NCBI GenBank assembly: GCA_963787205.1
Contig: CAWBCD010000031.1
Location: forward strand, 1 to 64,000
DNA from: DATFNI01 sp963787205
GTDB lineage: Bacteria > Bacteroidota > Rhodothermia > Balneolales > DATFMH01
Direction: 5' to 3'
Length of the DNA stretch: 64,000 nt
The notes under the pieces were generated by a model. It saw only the letters and a program-made list of their open reading frames with translations. It ran no database searches and had not been told where the DNA came from. Positions 36,501 to 44,780 of the stretch are shown here, in pieces; position 1 is the first letter of the stretch, and every line of letters starts with the position of its first letter. A program made the position numbers and the translations under genes.

Positions 36501-36885
36501 CACAGCTGAGGAGTTTGCAAGCGTGGAATTGCTCAGTCAACCGGATGGTAAGTACAAAGTAATTCCATTGCCGATGCGTGCACAGTTTTCTCCGGTTTAC
36601 GGAATAGCTATTACTGACGTAAATGGAGACGGGCATCAGGATGTGGTGCTTGGCGGCAACCAGTACCAGGTTAAACCTCAGTTGGGAAGATATGATGCAA
36701 GCTGGGGAGACGTATTGCTCGGTGACGGGAAAGGACACCTGCATTGGATAGGCTACAAGAAAAGCGGATTTCGCGTTCGCGGGCAAATTCGGGACATCAA
36801 ACTGATTGACGGACCCGGTGGAATCCGTAGAATTTTGGTTGCTGTAAACAACGATAGCTTACGTGTTTTTAAGATAAGGAAGTAA
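33526..36885 (+). CDS. Large FG-GAP/VCBS and ASPIC/UnbV lipoprotein (paralogue 2)
   Basis: 1119 residues. Lipoprotein signal ending FILVNC (Cys at about 19). Same architecture as the gene at 29332: propeller repeats (FYDGGGVALADVNNDGLIDIYF, DYDGDGDLDMYL), an ASPIC/UnbV domain at about 515-600 (GAIGAEVTLW, RGFESCSDPRLHFGLG), a second set of FG-GAP repeats (VGDVNGDGRQDFYVGG, FFDADGDGDMDLYVASG) and the end NNDSLRVFKIRK. It is closest to paralogue 3: several blocks of 25-35 bases are nearly identical at the DNA level. Function unknown; probably a surface Ca-stabilised binding or scaffold protein. Confidence 0.88.
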   Translation: MLKKWPAWLFLLSFILVNCSHKQKVKRTLFRLLPASRTGVTFSNNLKPTPKLNTYTFRNFYDGGGVALADVNNDGLIDIYFTGNNVGNRLYLNKGNFHFEDVTKEAGVGCDSLWSTGATFVDVNGDGLPDLFVCISGPPGGKDRHNMLFINQGVGKDGVPRFKDESVKYGLALSGLSMQASFFDYDGDGDLDMYLLNNPIRSVINFSEKTGSQRKIPDPLGGNKLYRNDNGHFVDVTQKAGIYSSIIGFGLGVSVSDVNRDGWPDIYISNDFFERDYLYLNNHDGTFREVLPKEMQGTSLSSMGADIADVNNDGWPDVFATDMLPQNEARYRTKTSIQSWKEYQENIKKGYYYQFTRNTLQLNNGDGTYSEIGRLAGVDATDWSWGALMFDMDNAGFNDIFVANGIYRDLLDQDYTHTMSNPRAMMHILKNKTTGILKLIKLMPSEPISNYAFHNNGDLTFSDSSEAWGFARPDFSNGAAYGDLNNDGAMDLVVNNANMPASIYENRSPKLRPDNHWLTVILKGDPPNTGAIGAEVTLWHNGQQQYRYEMPTRGFESCSDPRLHFGLGRTDAIDSLQVRWPNGQLSDLYHTTADQFLTIRQKDAPPAGSLRWYHPDSRPDVRTLLSDVTKKSGVNWSHHEDNFNDFTRNPLLFQMRSDEGPKICVGDVNGDGRQDFYVGGAKGQAGALFVQQKDGRFRMMKEPAFEKDKLSEDIGCTFFDADGDGDMDLYVASGSDEFPSSSQALLDRLYLNDGHGHFTRSPEELPTTHYVSSSVVRAADFNHDGRQDLFVGERFKPFDYGAPTNGYLLENEGNGKFRNVTAKLAPGLKHDGMITDAQWCDYNHDGYPDLVVVGEWMGIQIWRNDGGHGFTNVTNELGLDHLKGWWNVIAKGDLNDDGRPDFIVGNLGLNSRLKASPQRPVLMYVGDFNGNGLIKHILTAYNGKESYPMVLRQDLLQEFPKLRDKYPTYKSYRNQKIGDIFTQEQLKTAIVDTAEEFASVELLSQPDGKYKVIPLPMRAQFSPVYGIAITDVNGDGHQDVVLGGNQYQVKPQLGRYDASWGDVLLGDGKGHLHWIGYKKSGFRVRGQIRDIKLIDGPGGIRRILVAVNNDSLRVFKIRK

Positions 36886-37143
36886 GGAAATATGGCAATA
36901 AAGGGAGTTAAAGAAATGATAATAAGCGGTCAGACGGTTTCTAATCGTCAGATCGCTATAGGGCAAAACCGGAATATTCCGACTTGCCGGCTACAAACTC
37001 CTCCATGGCGATGAGTGTTGGGAAATTACCGCAGTATATCCCGGGAAATTGACAATGGACAACAAACTACTGACGAAAAGCTGGTGGCTGACCGCTGAGA
37101 GCTAACAGCAATTCAGCATGTAACTACATTCAAAGATCGAGAA
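36886..37143. other. Intergenic spacer with micro-repeat debris
   Basis: 258 bp between paralogues 2 and 3. Contains low-complexity pieces of the kind often scattered in genomes of this group: AATTGACAATGGACAACAA and GGTGGCTGACCGCTGAGAGC, the latter related to the 7-bp repeats in paralogue 1. No gene, promoter or terminator was recognised. Confidence 0.45.
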
Positions 37144-40100
37144 ATGAAATACCATTTTTTAACAATTATATCCTTTGCTTTGCTTGCCGGGTTTGTTGTT
37201 ACATCCTGCAGTAAAAAGGGACCTGGCAAACATAAGTTGTCGCTTTTTACGATGATTCCTCCCTCTGAATCTCATGTGACTTTCGAAAACAAGCTGAAAT
37301 TCAATCCGAAGTTTAATGTTTTCACGTATAGGAATTTTTATGACGGTGGTGGAGTGGCTCTTGGTGATGTAAATAATGATGGACTCATTGATATCTATTT
37401 TGTCGCCAACGATGGATCTAATCATCTTTATCTAAATGAGGGAAACTTCAAATTCAAGGACGTGACGAAGGAAGCCGGAGTTGGCGGTACACACAGGTGG
37501 TCAACAGGCGCAACAATGGCCGATGTTAATGGCGACGGTCTGCTGGATATTTATGTATGTAATTCAGGAATAGGCAAAGGGGATAATCGCGAAAATGAAT
37601 TATTCATCAACCAGGGGATCGGCAAAGACGGGGTGCCGCATTTCAAAGATGAAGCGAAACAGATGGGTGTTGCCGATTCCGGCTATTCCATTGCTGCATC
37701 ATTTTTCGATTACGATGGTGACGGAGATCTTGATCTCTATGTGTTGAATAACTCTTACTCGTATAACGTCCTGAATTTTAATAAGGAATCTAAACAGAGA
37801 GACATCCCGAATCCTTATGGCGGTGACCGGCTATATCGAAACGATAACGGGCATTTTGTAGACGTGACAAAGAAAGCCGGGATTTACAGCAGTGTTATTG
37901 GATTTGGTCTGGGGGTTACGGTCTGTGACTACAATCGGGATGGCTGGCCCGATTTATATATCTCAAATGATTTTTATGAGCGGGATTATCTGTACCTGAA
38001 CAATCATGACGGCACGTTCCGGGAAGTATTGCCCAAGGAGATGAAGAGTATAAGTGCCGCTTCGATGGGTTCGGATGCCGCGGACATTAATAATGACGGA
38101 TGGCCGGATATCTTTGTGACGGATATGCTCCCGGCTAATGAGAGCCGGTTGAAAACCAATACCACTTTCGATAGCTGGAGCCGGTATCAGAATAGTGTGC
38201 ACAATGGTTTCTTCCATCAATTCACGCGCAACACATTGCAGCTTAACAATGGCGACGGAACTTACAGCGAGATCGGCCGCCTGGCGGGTGTTGAGGCGAC
38301 GGACTGGAGCTGGGGTGCCCTCATGTTCGACATGGATAACGACGGTTACAACGATATCTTCGTGGCAAACGGCATCTATCGGGACATCATAAACCTCGAT
38401 TATCTGGATTATATCAGTCAGCCTAAAATAATCCAGTCGATGGTCAAGGGAAATATTGTCAACTACAAGAAGCTCATTGATCTTACACCGACTGAACCAA
38501 TTCCTAATTATGCATTTCATAATGGTGGAAAACTGATGTTTGCAGATTCGGCAAAAGCGTGGGGACTAGGCCAACCGAGCTTCTCAAACGGGGCGGCTTA
38601 CGGCGATCTGAATAACGATGGATCTGTAGATTTAGTTGTTAATAATGTAAATATGCCTGCTTTCATCTATCGCAACAATGCAGACAGTTTGCGGCCGAAT
38701 AATCACTGGTTGACGGTGACTCTTAAAGGCACATCACCCAATACCGAAGGAATCGGATCCGAACTAACCGGCTGGGCTGGTGGAGAACAGTTCTATCGCG
38801 AACAGGAACCTGCAAGGGGGTTTGAATCGAGCGTTGATCCAAGGGTACACTTTGGCCTGGGAAGCCATGATCAACTGGACAGCCTGCAGGTGCGTTGGCC
38901 GGATGGCAAGGTCAGTATGCTCTATAATGTCGCAACCGACCGGATGATCACAGTACATCAGTCAAACGCAACGCATCGTGTAGCCTGGGGACCCGACAGG
39001 ATGGAACATGCTAATTCAAAACCGCTTCTAAAAGAGATAGCAGGACCAGGCTGGCGACACAAAGAAGACAATTTTAACGACTTTGAACGTAGCAGGCTGC
39101 TTTTTCAGATGCGTTCGACGGAGGGTCCGAAGATGTGTACCGGCGATGTGAACGGCGACGGGCTGACCGATTTTTATGTTGGCGGAGCCAAAGGACAGCC
39201 TGGGGCCCTGTTTGTACAGCAGAAAGATGGTAGCTTTCGAAAGATGAAAGAGCCGGCCCTGGAAAAGGATAAGCTTAGCGAAGATATCGGTTGTACTTTC
39301 TTTGATGCGGACGGGGATGGCGACTTGGACTTGTATGTAGCCAGTGGGAGTGATGAATTTCCGGTTAGTTCTGAGGCTCTGGGTGACCGGCTTTACCTGA
39401 ACGACGGACATGGACATTTGACCCGGTCACCTCAAATGTTGCCTGGAAAGCATTATGTTGCCAGTTCATGTGTTCGCGCAGCGGATTACAATGGAGATGG
39501 GCATATGGATCTGTTTGTCGGAAATCGCCTGCGACCCTTTGCCTACGGAGTTCCTACGGGTGGTTTTATTTTGAAGGGCGACGGCAAAGGACATTTTCAG
39601 GATGTAACAGATCAGGCAGCACCGGGTCTTAAAACGGCTGGGATGGTTACCGATGCCCTCTGGTGCGACATCGACGGCGACGGGCGTCCTGACCTGATCG
39701 TGGTGGGCGAGTGGATGCCGATTCGCATCTGGCACAATGAGGGTAACGGTCATTTCCGTGAGATCACAAAACAGGAGGGCCTGGCAAACACAAGTGGATT
39801 GTGGAATACAATTGCCGAAGGTGATCTGAACGGAGACGGAAAACCGGATTTCGTGGTGGGAAACCTGGGATTGAACAGCGAGTTACGGGCAAGCAAAAAA
39901 TATCCTATGCGCATGTATGTCAGTGACTTCGATAAGAACGGATTGATCGAACAGATTATTTCGACCTACAAAGGCGATAAAGAATATCCCCTCGCCCTGC
40001 GGCACGCTTTGCTGGCTCAGCTTCCCGGTTTGGAAAGCAAATATCCGACCTATGCGAGCTATAAAAATCAAACAATCAGTGACATATTTACACCGGAGCA

Positions 40101-40506
40101 GCTAAAAGCAGCCACTGTAGATTCGACGGTGGAATTGAGGAGCGTGGAATTGCTCAGTCAGCCGGATGGTACATATAAAGTGGTGCCCTTACCAATTCAG
40201 GCACAATTTTCTCCCATTTACGGTATTTTGATACGGGATCTTAACGGTGACGGCAAAGCAGATGTCGTAATCGGAGGCAATATGTACGCGGTAAAACCCC
40301 AATTGGGCCGGTATGACGCTAGCTGGGGATTGTTGCTGAAAGGAGACGGCCGTGGTGGACTGAGACCGGTACCTGCCGACCAGAGCGGCTTCCGCGTGAG
40401 AGGGCAGATCCGCGATATCAAATATTTGCCTGGGGCTAAGGGCAACGGCAGAATACTGGTCGCCGTTAATGATGACAGCCTGCGCGTGTTTAAAATAACG
40501 AAGTAG
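37144..40506 (+). CDS. Large FG-GAP/VCBS and ASPIC/UnbV lipoprotein (paralogue 3)
   Basis: 1120 residues. Lipoprotein signal ends GFVVTSC (Cys about 22). Domains as in paralogues 1 and 2: FG-GAP repeats, an ASPIC/UnbV domain at about 520-605 (EGIGSELTGW, RGFESSVDPRVHFGLG), a second propeller set, and the end NDDSLRVFKITK. The shared block RDYLYLNNHDGTFREVLPKE is identical to paralogue 2, with few silent changes, which suggests recent duplication or gene conversion. Co-orientation and close similarity imply three surface proteins with related but diverging targets. Actual ligand unknown. Confidence 0.88.
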   Translation: MKYHFLTIISFALLAGFVVTSCSKKGPGKHKLSLFTMIPPSESHVTFENKLKFNPKFNVFTYRNFYDGGGVALGDVNNDGLIDIYFVANDGSNHLYLNEGNFKFKDVTKEAGVGGTHRWSTGATMADVNGDGLLDIYVCNSGIGKGDNRENELFINQGIGKDGVPHFKDEAKQMGVADSGYSIAASFFDYDGDGDLDLYVLNNSYSYNVLNFNKESKQRDIPNPYGGDRLYRNDNGHFVDVTKKAGIYSSVIGFGLGVTVCDYNRDGWPDLYISNDFYERDYLYLNNHDGTFREVLPKEMKSISAASMGSDAADINNDGWPDIFVTDMLPANESRLKTNTTFDSWSRYQNSVHNGFFHQFTRNTLQLNNGDGTYSEIGRLAGVEATDWSWGALMFDMDNDGYNDIFVANGIYRDIINLDYLDYISQPKIIQSMVKGNIVNYKKLIDLTPTEPIPNYAFHNGGKLMFADSAKAWGLGQPSFSNGAAYGDLNNDGSVDLVVNNVNMPAFIYRNNADSLRPNNHWLTVTLKGTSPNTEGIGSELTGWAGGEQFYREQEPARGFESSVDPRVHFGLGSHDQLDSLQVRWPDGKVSMLYNVATDRMITVHQSNATHRVAWGPDRMEHANSKPLLKEIAGPGWRHKEDNFNDFERSRLLFQMRSTEGPKMCTGDVNGDGLTDFYVGGAKGQPGALFVQQKDGSFRKMKEPALEKDKLSEDIGCTFFDADGDGDLDLYVASGSDEFPVSSEALGDRLYLNDGHGHLTRSPQMLPGKHYVASSCVRAADYNGDGHMDLFVGNRLRPFAYGVPTGGFILKGDGKGHFQDVTDQAAPGLKTAGMVTDALWCDIDGDGRPDLIVVGEWMPIRIWHNEGNGHFREITKQEGLANTSGLWNTIAEGDLNGDGKPDFVVGNLGLNSELRASKKYPMRMYVSDFDKNGLIEQIISTYKGDKEYPLALRHALLAQLPGLESKYPTYASYKNQTISDIFTPEQLKAATVDSTVELRSVELLSQPDGTYKVVPLPIQAQFSPIYGILIRDLNGDGKADVVIGGNMYAVKPQLGRYDASWGLLLKGDGRGGLRPVPADQSGFRVRGQIRDIKYLPGAKGNGRILVAVNDDSLRVFKITK

Positions 40507-40698
40507 GGAAAGGGAAAAAATTTTGGATGTTTCCGAGGCATCGGGATGGATTTTGAATTACCTTGCCGGTCAATCCGCGACAGGCTCAAATTCATCGGGG
40601 CAACCCGTACCATTACCATTTTCGCACTGCCGACGAGTTTATTCCATCCCGTCAATTGATTATAATGATGCTTGATGAGCAACCAACGGAGAATACCT

Positions 40699-41238
40699 AT
40701 GGCATATATTGAACTGACGAATCAACTACCCGGAATTACGGGATTATTGAAACAGTTTACCCAGACTGCGAAACCACTTTCTGAACTTGCCCAGGTACTG
40801 CTTCGTGGTCCCTCAACCCTGACACCAGGTGAACGCGAAACGATAGCCTCATACGTTTCTTCGAGAAATGAGTGTACTTTTTGCATGAATTCACACGGTG
40901 CGGCTGCCCGGCAACTGCTCAAAGACAACGCATTGTGGGTGGATGAAGTCATTTCCGACGTGGAGAGCTCCGGCGTTTCCTCAAAGATGAAAGCCCTGCT
41001 TAATATTGCTGGTAAAGTGCAGCAAAGCGGACAGAACGTTACCCGGGATGATATTCAACGCGCGCACGATGAAGGCGCGGATGATCAGGAAATCCACGAT
41101 ACCGTTTTGATTGCCGCTGCTTTCTGCATGTACAATCGGTATGTCGATGGACTTGGAACCTGGGCTCCGGAAAACCGGGAAGACTACGTGGAAGGTGGAA
41201 AAGTACTGGCAACAGTTGGCTATGTACGTGAACGTTAA
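40699..41238 (+). CDS. AhpD-like / carboxymuconolactone decarboxylase family protein
   Basis: 179 residues, all-helical. The motif ECTFCMNSHGAAARQLL carries the CxxC...H arrangement of peroxidase-related AhpD-like proteins, which reduce peroxides or relay electrons through the two cysteines. SSKMKALLNIAGKVQQSG and AAAFCMYNRYVDGLGT match the family C-terminal half. Start ATG 40699 has GGAGA eight bases upstream; the frame is open for nine more codons without support. It sits between paralogue 3 and the TPR protein, 20 bp from the latter. A role in redox protection at this locus is inference. Confidence 0.85.
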   Translation: MAYIELTNQLPGITGLLKQFTQTAKPLSELAQVLLRGPSTLTPGERETIASYVSSRNECTFCMNSHGAAARQLLKDNALWVDEVISDVESSGVSSKMKALLNIAGKVQQSGQNVTRDDIQRAHDEGADDQEIHDTVLIAAAFCMYNRYVDGLGTWAPENREDYVEGGKVLATVGYVRER

Positions 41239-41258
41239 ATAATCCTTGAAGATAATTG

Positions 41259-44200
41259 ATGATTCGATTGAGTGAGATCTTTAAAGAAACCGGATTTACA
41301 AGGCGTGGTTTCCGATACGCATCGGTAATTTTATTTGCCAGCCTGCTTATGTCTGGATGCAGTAAAAAGACGAAACAAAATCTAACAGAATCGCAAAATT
41401 ATAAGAAAGCTGTCTCCGATTTTTATATAGGTCTTGCTGCCGAACAGACGGATAACGCGCTGTTTGCATACAACAAGATGTTTGAGGTGACCAAGCTTTA
41501 TCCGGACGAGCCTGCGGTGTGGGCCAATCTTGGTGTGTTTGCCATGCGGCAGGGCAATTATGATCTTGCTCAAAAACGACTCTCAACGGCCTTAAAACTG
41601 GCCCCCAAAAACGGAAAGATTCAGTATCTGATGGGACTCTTGAAGAGTCAGCAAGGGCAGATTGAGGAAGCTGCAACCGATATGAGAGAAGCGGTAAAAC
41701 TGTCTCCCGATAATCCTTACATCCATTATGCCTTGATCCAGGAACTCGAACGGCAAAATAGCCAGGGCAGCGATAAGGAAATAAGCCGGCTTATCAGCGA
41801 TTTAAAAAAGATGTACCCGGATAACCTTGCTGTTACCCTTGAAGAAATGCGATTCGCTGCCCGTCAGAAAGATGTGAAACAGCTAGAAAACGGACTTAAT
41901 CAGTTTGAAGATCAAAAGACAAAATGGCCGGAAGATGTTCGTAAGGAACTGGATAAGGTGAATAATCTGATCAAAAAGCAGGATTTTCAGAACCTGACGA
42001 TCGAGCTTGCTTTCCTTGAGAATGTGCTTCAGCAGATGCCGGAGTACCAGCACGATATGAACCAGATCGAGTTGCCTCCGAACCAGATAGGTTTTCTGAT
42101 TCAACATTTCCTCACCCTTCCCGAGCCCAAGGCATCGGCGGCACAGATCGATTCGAAACTGGCTTTTAAAAAACAATCTGCGACCGGCAAGTTGCCTGGC
42201 AAAGCATCTTCCATCGGTATGTTTTCTATGAGGGGCGGGAGAATTCCTCTGACCATGGCTGTCAGCGGTTCAAAAATCTATCTGAGTGATGGTCGCGTCT
42301 TGGATTACCCGGGGAATAATTCTTCGGGATATCACGATGTGGCTTCTATCGATTATAACTACGACTTCCAGAATGATCTGGCGGCGGCCGGATCCAGGGG
42401 CTTCCGCCTTTACCAGCAGCAGGCAGACAGCAGTTTTAAGGATGTCACAGCAACGCTGAAACTGCCCAAGACTGTAACCGGCAGATCATATGATGGTATT
42501 TGGGCAGCCGACGTTGACCTGGACGGGGACCTCGATCTTATCCTGTCACAAACCAATGGCCCGGCAATTGAATTGCGTAATAATGGTGACAACACGTTTA
42601 CCGAAGTTCCCCTTTTTGCAAAAGTCGACGGATTGGTCGATTTCCAGTGGGCAGACCTGGATAACGACGGGGATGCCGACGCCGCTTTGCTGACCAAGAC
42701 AGGTAAACTTGAAATTTATTTAAACGATCGGCTGGGGCATTTCAAGGAAGTGCCGGCAAGTGTCCTGCCATCGGATGTCCTCGGGTTTAAGATAGCGGAC
42801 ATCGATGGAGACGGGCAGTTTGATATTGTACTTTTGAAGAAAAACGGTGATATAGATCGGTTGAGTTATGACCAGGATAAGCAGCAGTGGGTTTCAAGTA
42901 ATCTTGTAAAGTGGGCAACATCGATATCAAAAGTGAATCCGGGCGAAGCCCAGGTATTCGTGCAGGATTTTGATAACAATGGTCGACTCGACTTATTGGC
43001 AAGTGCAGCCGGGGAATCCCATTTGTGGCTGAGTGATCCGGACGGGACTCTGAAATCGATGCAGCCGGATTATCCCGTTTCAGTTGGAGCCGTTGCGGAT
43101 GTGAATGGCAACAGCCGTCTCGACTGGCTCGGGTTGTCGGATCAAAATGTGCCTGAGGAGTGGATTAACAGTGGTTCTGATAATTATAATGGCGAGATCA
43201 TCCGTCCTCGTGCATCAAATACTCTGGGTGATCGTCGCATCAACTCGTTTGGGATCGGTGGTATTCTAGAGGCACGTTCGGGATTGATCTACCAGCGTCA
43301 GCTCATAACTTCGCCGTTGGTGCATCTGGGCGTTGGTACCTATTCCCAGGCGGATATGCTGCGCATCATCTGGCCCAACGGATCGGTGCAGGCCGAATTC
43401 GCCGAGCTGAGCAGCAGCACCACGATTACCAATCAACAGTCGCTGAAAGGGTCATGCCCCTGGCTGTTTGCGTATAATGGCAAGAAGATGAACTTCGTAA
43501 CCGATTTCCTCTGGCGATCGCCACTCGGACTTCGCATCAATGCGCAGAAGTCGGCTTCGGTGAGTCAGACGGAAGACTGGGTTAAGATTGGCAGGAACCA
43601 GCTCAAGCCAAAGAACGGATTTTATGACGTGCGGATCACGGCTGAGCTTTGGGAGACGCATTTCTTCGATTATGTGGCTCTTATGACGGTTGATCATCCG
43701 GATGGTACACATGTGTTCGTAGACGAACGGTTCGCCTTTCCGCCACCGAAACTGAAAGTATACGAAACGGGTCCGTTGCATCAGGTTAAACGGGTTCTTG
43801 ATGAACAGGGAAATGATGTGACGGCTATCGTGGCTCATAAAGACGGCCGGTATCTGGCTCATTTCAAAAACACGAAGTACCAGGGCATTGCCCATAAACA
43901 TTATATCCAGATTGATCTGGGCAGTAACCTGCCTCAACGCGGGCCGCTTTGGCTGGTGGCATATGGTTGGGTGTATCCAACCGACAGTTCCATAAACTTT
44001 GCAATCAGCCAGGGATCCATCAAACCGCCGCAGGGAATCAGTGTTGAGATCCCCGATGGCAAGGGGGGCTGGAAAGTGGCAGAGGCAAACCTGGGATTCC
44101 CGGAAGGCAAGAACAAAACCATACTGATTAACCTGGAAGGTTTGTTTAAAGGCAAAGGTGATCACCAGATTCGGCTTACGACATCGACAGAGACTTACTG

Positions 44201-44759
44201 GGATGCGATCTGGTGGGCTCAGGGCCTTTCAAATAAAAATCTCCGGACACAACGGTTGCTTCCCGCAACGGCAACTCTGCGTTACCGCGGGTACTCAAAG
44301 ATGATTCAAAAGACCCGTTCCTCACCTGAAGTACCTGACTATCAGGAAATTATCGGTACAACTCCGAAATGGCAGGACCTGGTTGGCTATTATACCCGCT
44401 ATGGTGATGTGAAGCCGCTTTTGAAGAAGGTGGATGATCGTTATGTTATCATGAACGCTGGTGATGAGATGCGGTTTAAGTTTAAAGCGCCCCATGAACC
44501 TCAAAAAGGATGGGTTCGCGATTTTGTTATGATCGGTGACGGCTGGGAAAAAGATGGTGACTACAATACCACGTTTTCGCGGACAGTCATTCCGCTTCCG
44601 AGCCACTCGAATCCCGACTATACCACGCCACCGACTACGTTACAGAATGATCCAGTCTACAAAAAACATAAAGCCGACTGGATTCACTATCAGACTCGTT
44701 ATATTACACCTAAACCATTTTATCAGGCTTTGGTGGCAGATAAACAAAGCAACAGATAG
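41259..44759 (+). CDS. TPR plus FG-GAP/VCBS and ASPIC/UnbV lipoprotein
   Basis: 1166 residues. Lipoprotein signal ends LLMSGC. TPR repeats at about 65-175 (DEPAVWANLGVFAMRQGNYD, NGKIQYLMGLLKSQQGQIEE), then FG-GAP repeats from about 360 (ADVDLDGDLDLILSQ, ADLDNDGDADAALL, DIDGDGQFDIVLL). An ASPIC/UnbV domain follows at about 655-727 (FGIGGILEARSG, PLVHLGVG, IIWPNGSVQ). A long C-terminal domain of about 430 residues begins LKGSCPWLFAYNGKKMNFVTDF and is beta-rich; I do not recognise it. This is the common CRTAC1/TPR type found in many environmental bacteria. ATG 41259 follows an in-frame TTG by one codon. Likely operon with the next two genes. Confidence 0.88.
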   Translation: MIRLSEIFKETGFTRRGFRYASVILFASLLMSGCSKKTKQNLTESQNYKKAVSDFYIGLAAEQTDNALFAYNKMFEVTKLYPDEPAVWANLGVFAMRQGNYDLAQKRLSTALKLAPKNGKIQYLMGLLKSQQGQIEEAATDMREAVKLSPDNPYIHYALIQELERQNSQGSDKEISRLISDLKKMYPDNLAVTLEEMRFAARQKDVKQLENGLNQFEDQKTKWPEDVRKELDKVNNLIKKQDFQNLTIELAFLENVLQQMPEYQHDMNQIELPPNQIGFLIQHFLTLPEPKASAAQIDSKLAFKKQSATGKLPGKASSIGMFSMRGGRIPLTMAVSGSKIYLSDGRVLDYPGNNSSGYHDVASIDYNYDFQNDLAAAGSRGFRLYQQQADSSFKDVTATLKLPKTVTGRSYDGIWAADVDLDGDLDLILSQTNGPAIELRNNGDNTFTEVPLFAKVDGLVDFQWADLDNDGDADAALLTKTGKLEIYLNDRLGHFKEVPASVLPSDVLGFKIADIDGDGQFDIVLLKKNGDIDRLSYDQDKQQWVSSNLVKWATSISKVNPGEAQVFVQDFDNNGRLDLLASAAGESHLWLSDPDGTLKSMQPDYPVSVGAVADVNGNSRLDWLGLSDQNVPEEWINSGSDNYNGEIIRPRASNTLGDRRINSFGIGGILEARSGLIYQRQLITSPLVHLGVGTYSQADMLRIIWPNGSVQAEFAELSSSTTITNQQSLKGSCPWLFAYNGKKMNFVTDFLWRSPLGLRINAQKSASVSQTEDWVKIGRNQLKPKNGFYDVRITAELWETHFFDYVALMTVDHPDGTHVFVDERFAFPPPKLKVYETGPLHQVKRVLDEQGNDVTAIVAHKDGRYLAHFKNTKYQGIAHKHYIQIDLGSNLPQRGPLWLVAYGWVYPTDSSINFAISQGSIKPPQGISVEIPDGKGGWKVAEANLGFPEGKNKTILINLEGLFKGKGDHQIRLTTSTETYWDAIWWAQGLSNKNLRTQRLLPATATLRYRGYSKMIQKTRSSPEVPDYQEIIGTTPKWQDLVGYYTRYGDVKPLLKKVDDRYVIMNAGDEMRFKFKAPHEPQKGWVRDFVMIGDGWEKDGDYNTTFSRTVIPLPSHSNPDYTTPPTTLQNDPVYKKHKADWIHYQTRYITPKPFYQALVADKQSNR

Positions 44760-44780
44760 ACCAGGCAGGGAGCTGTCAGA

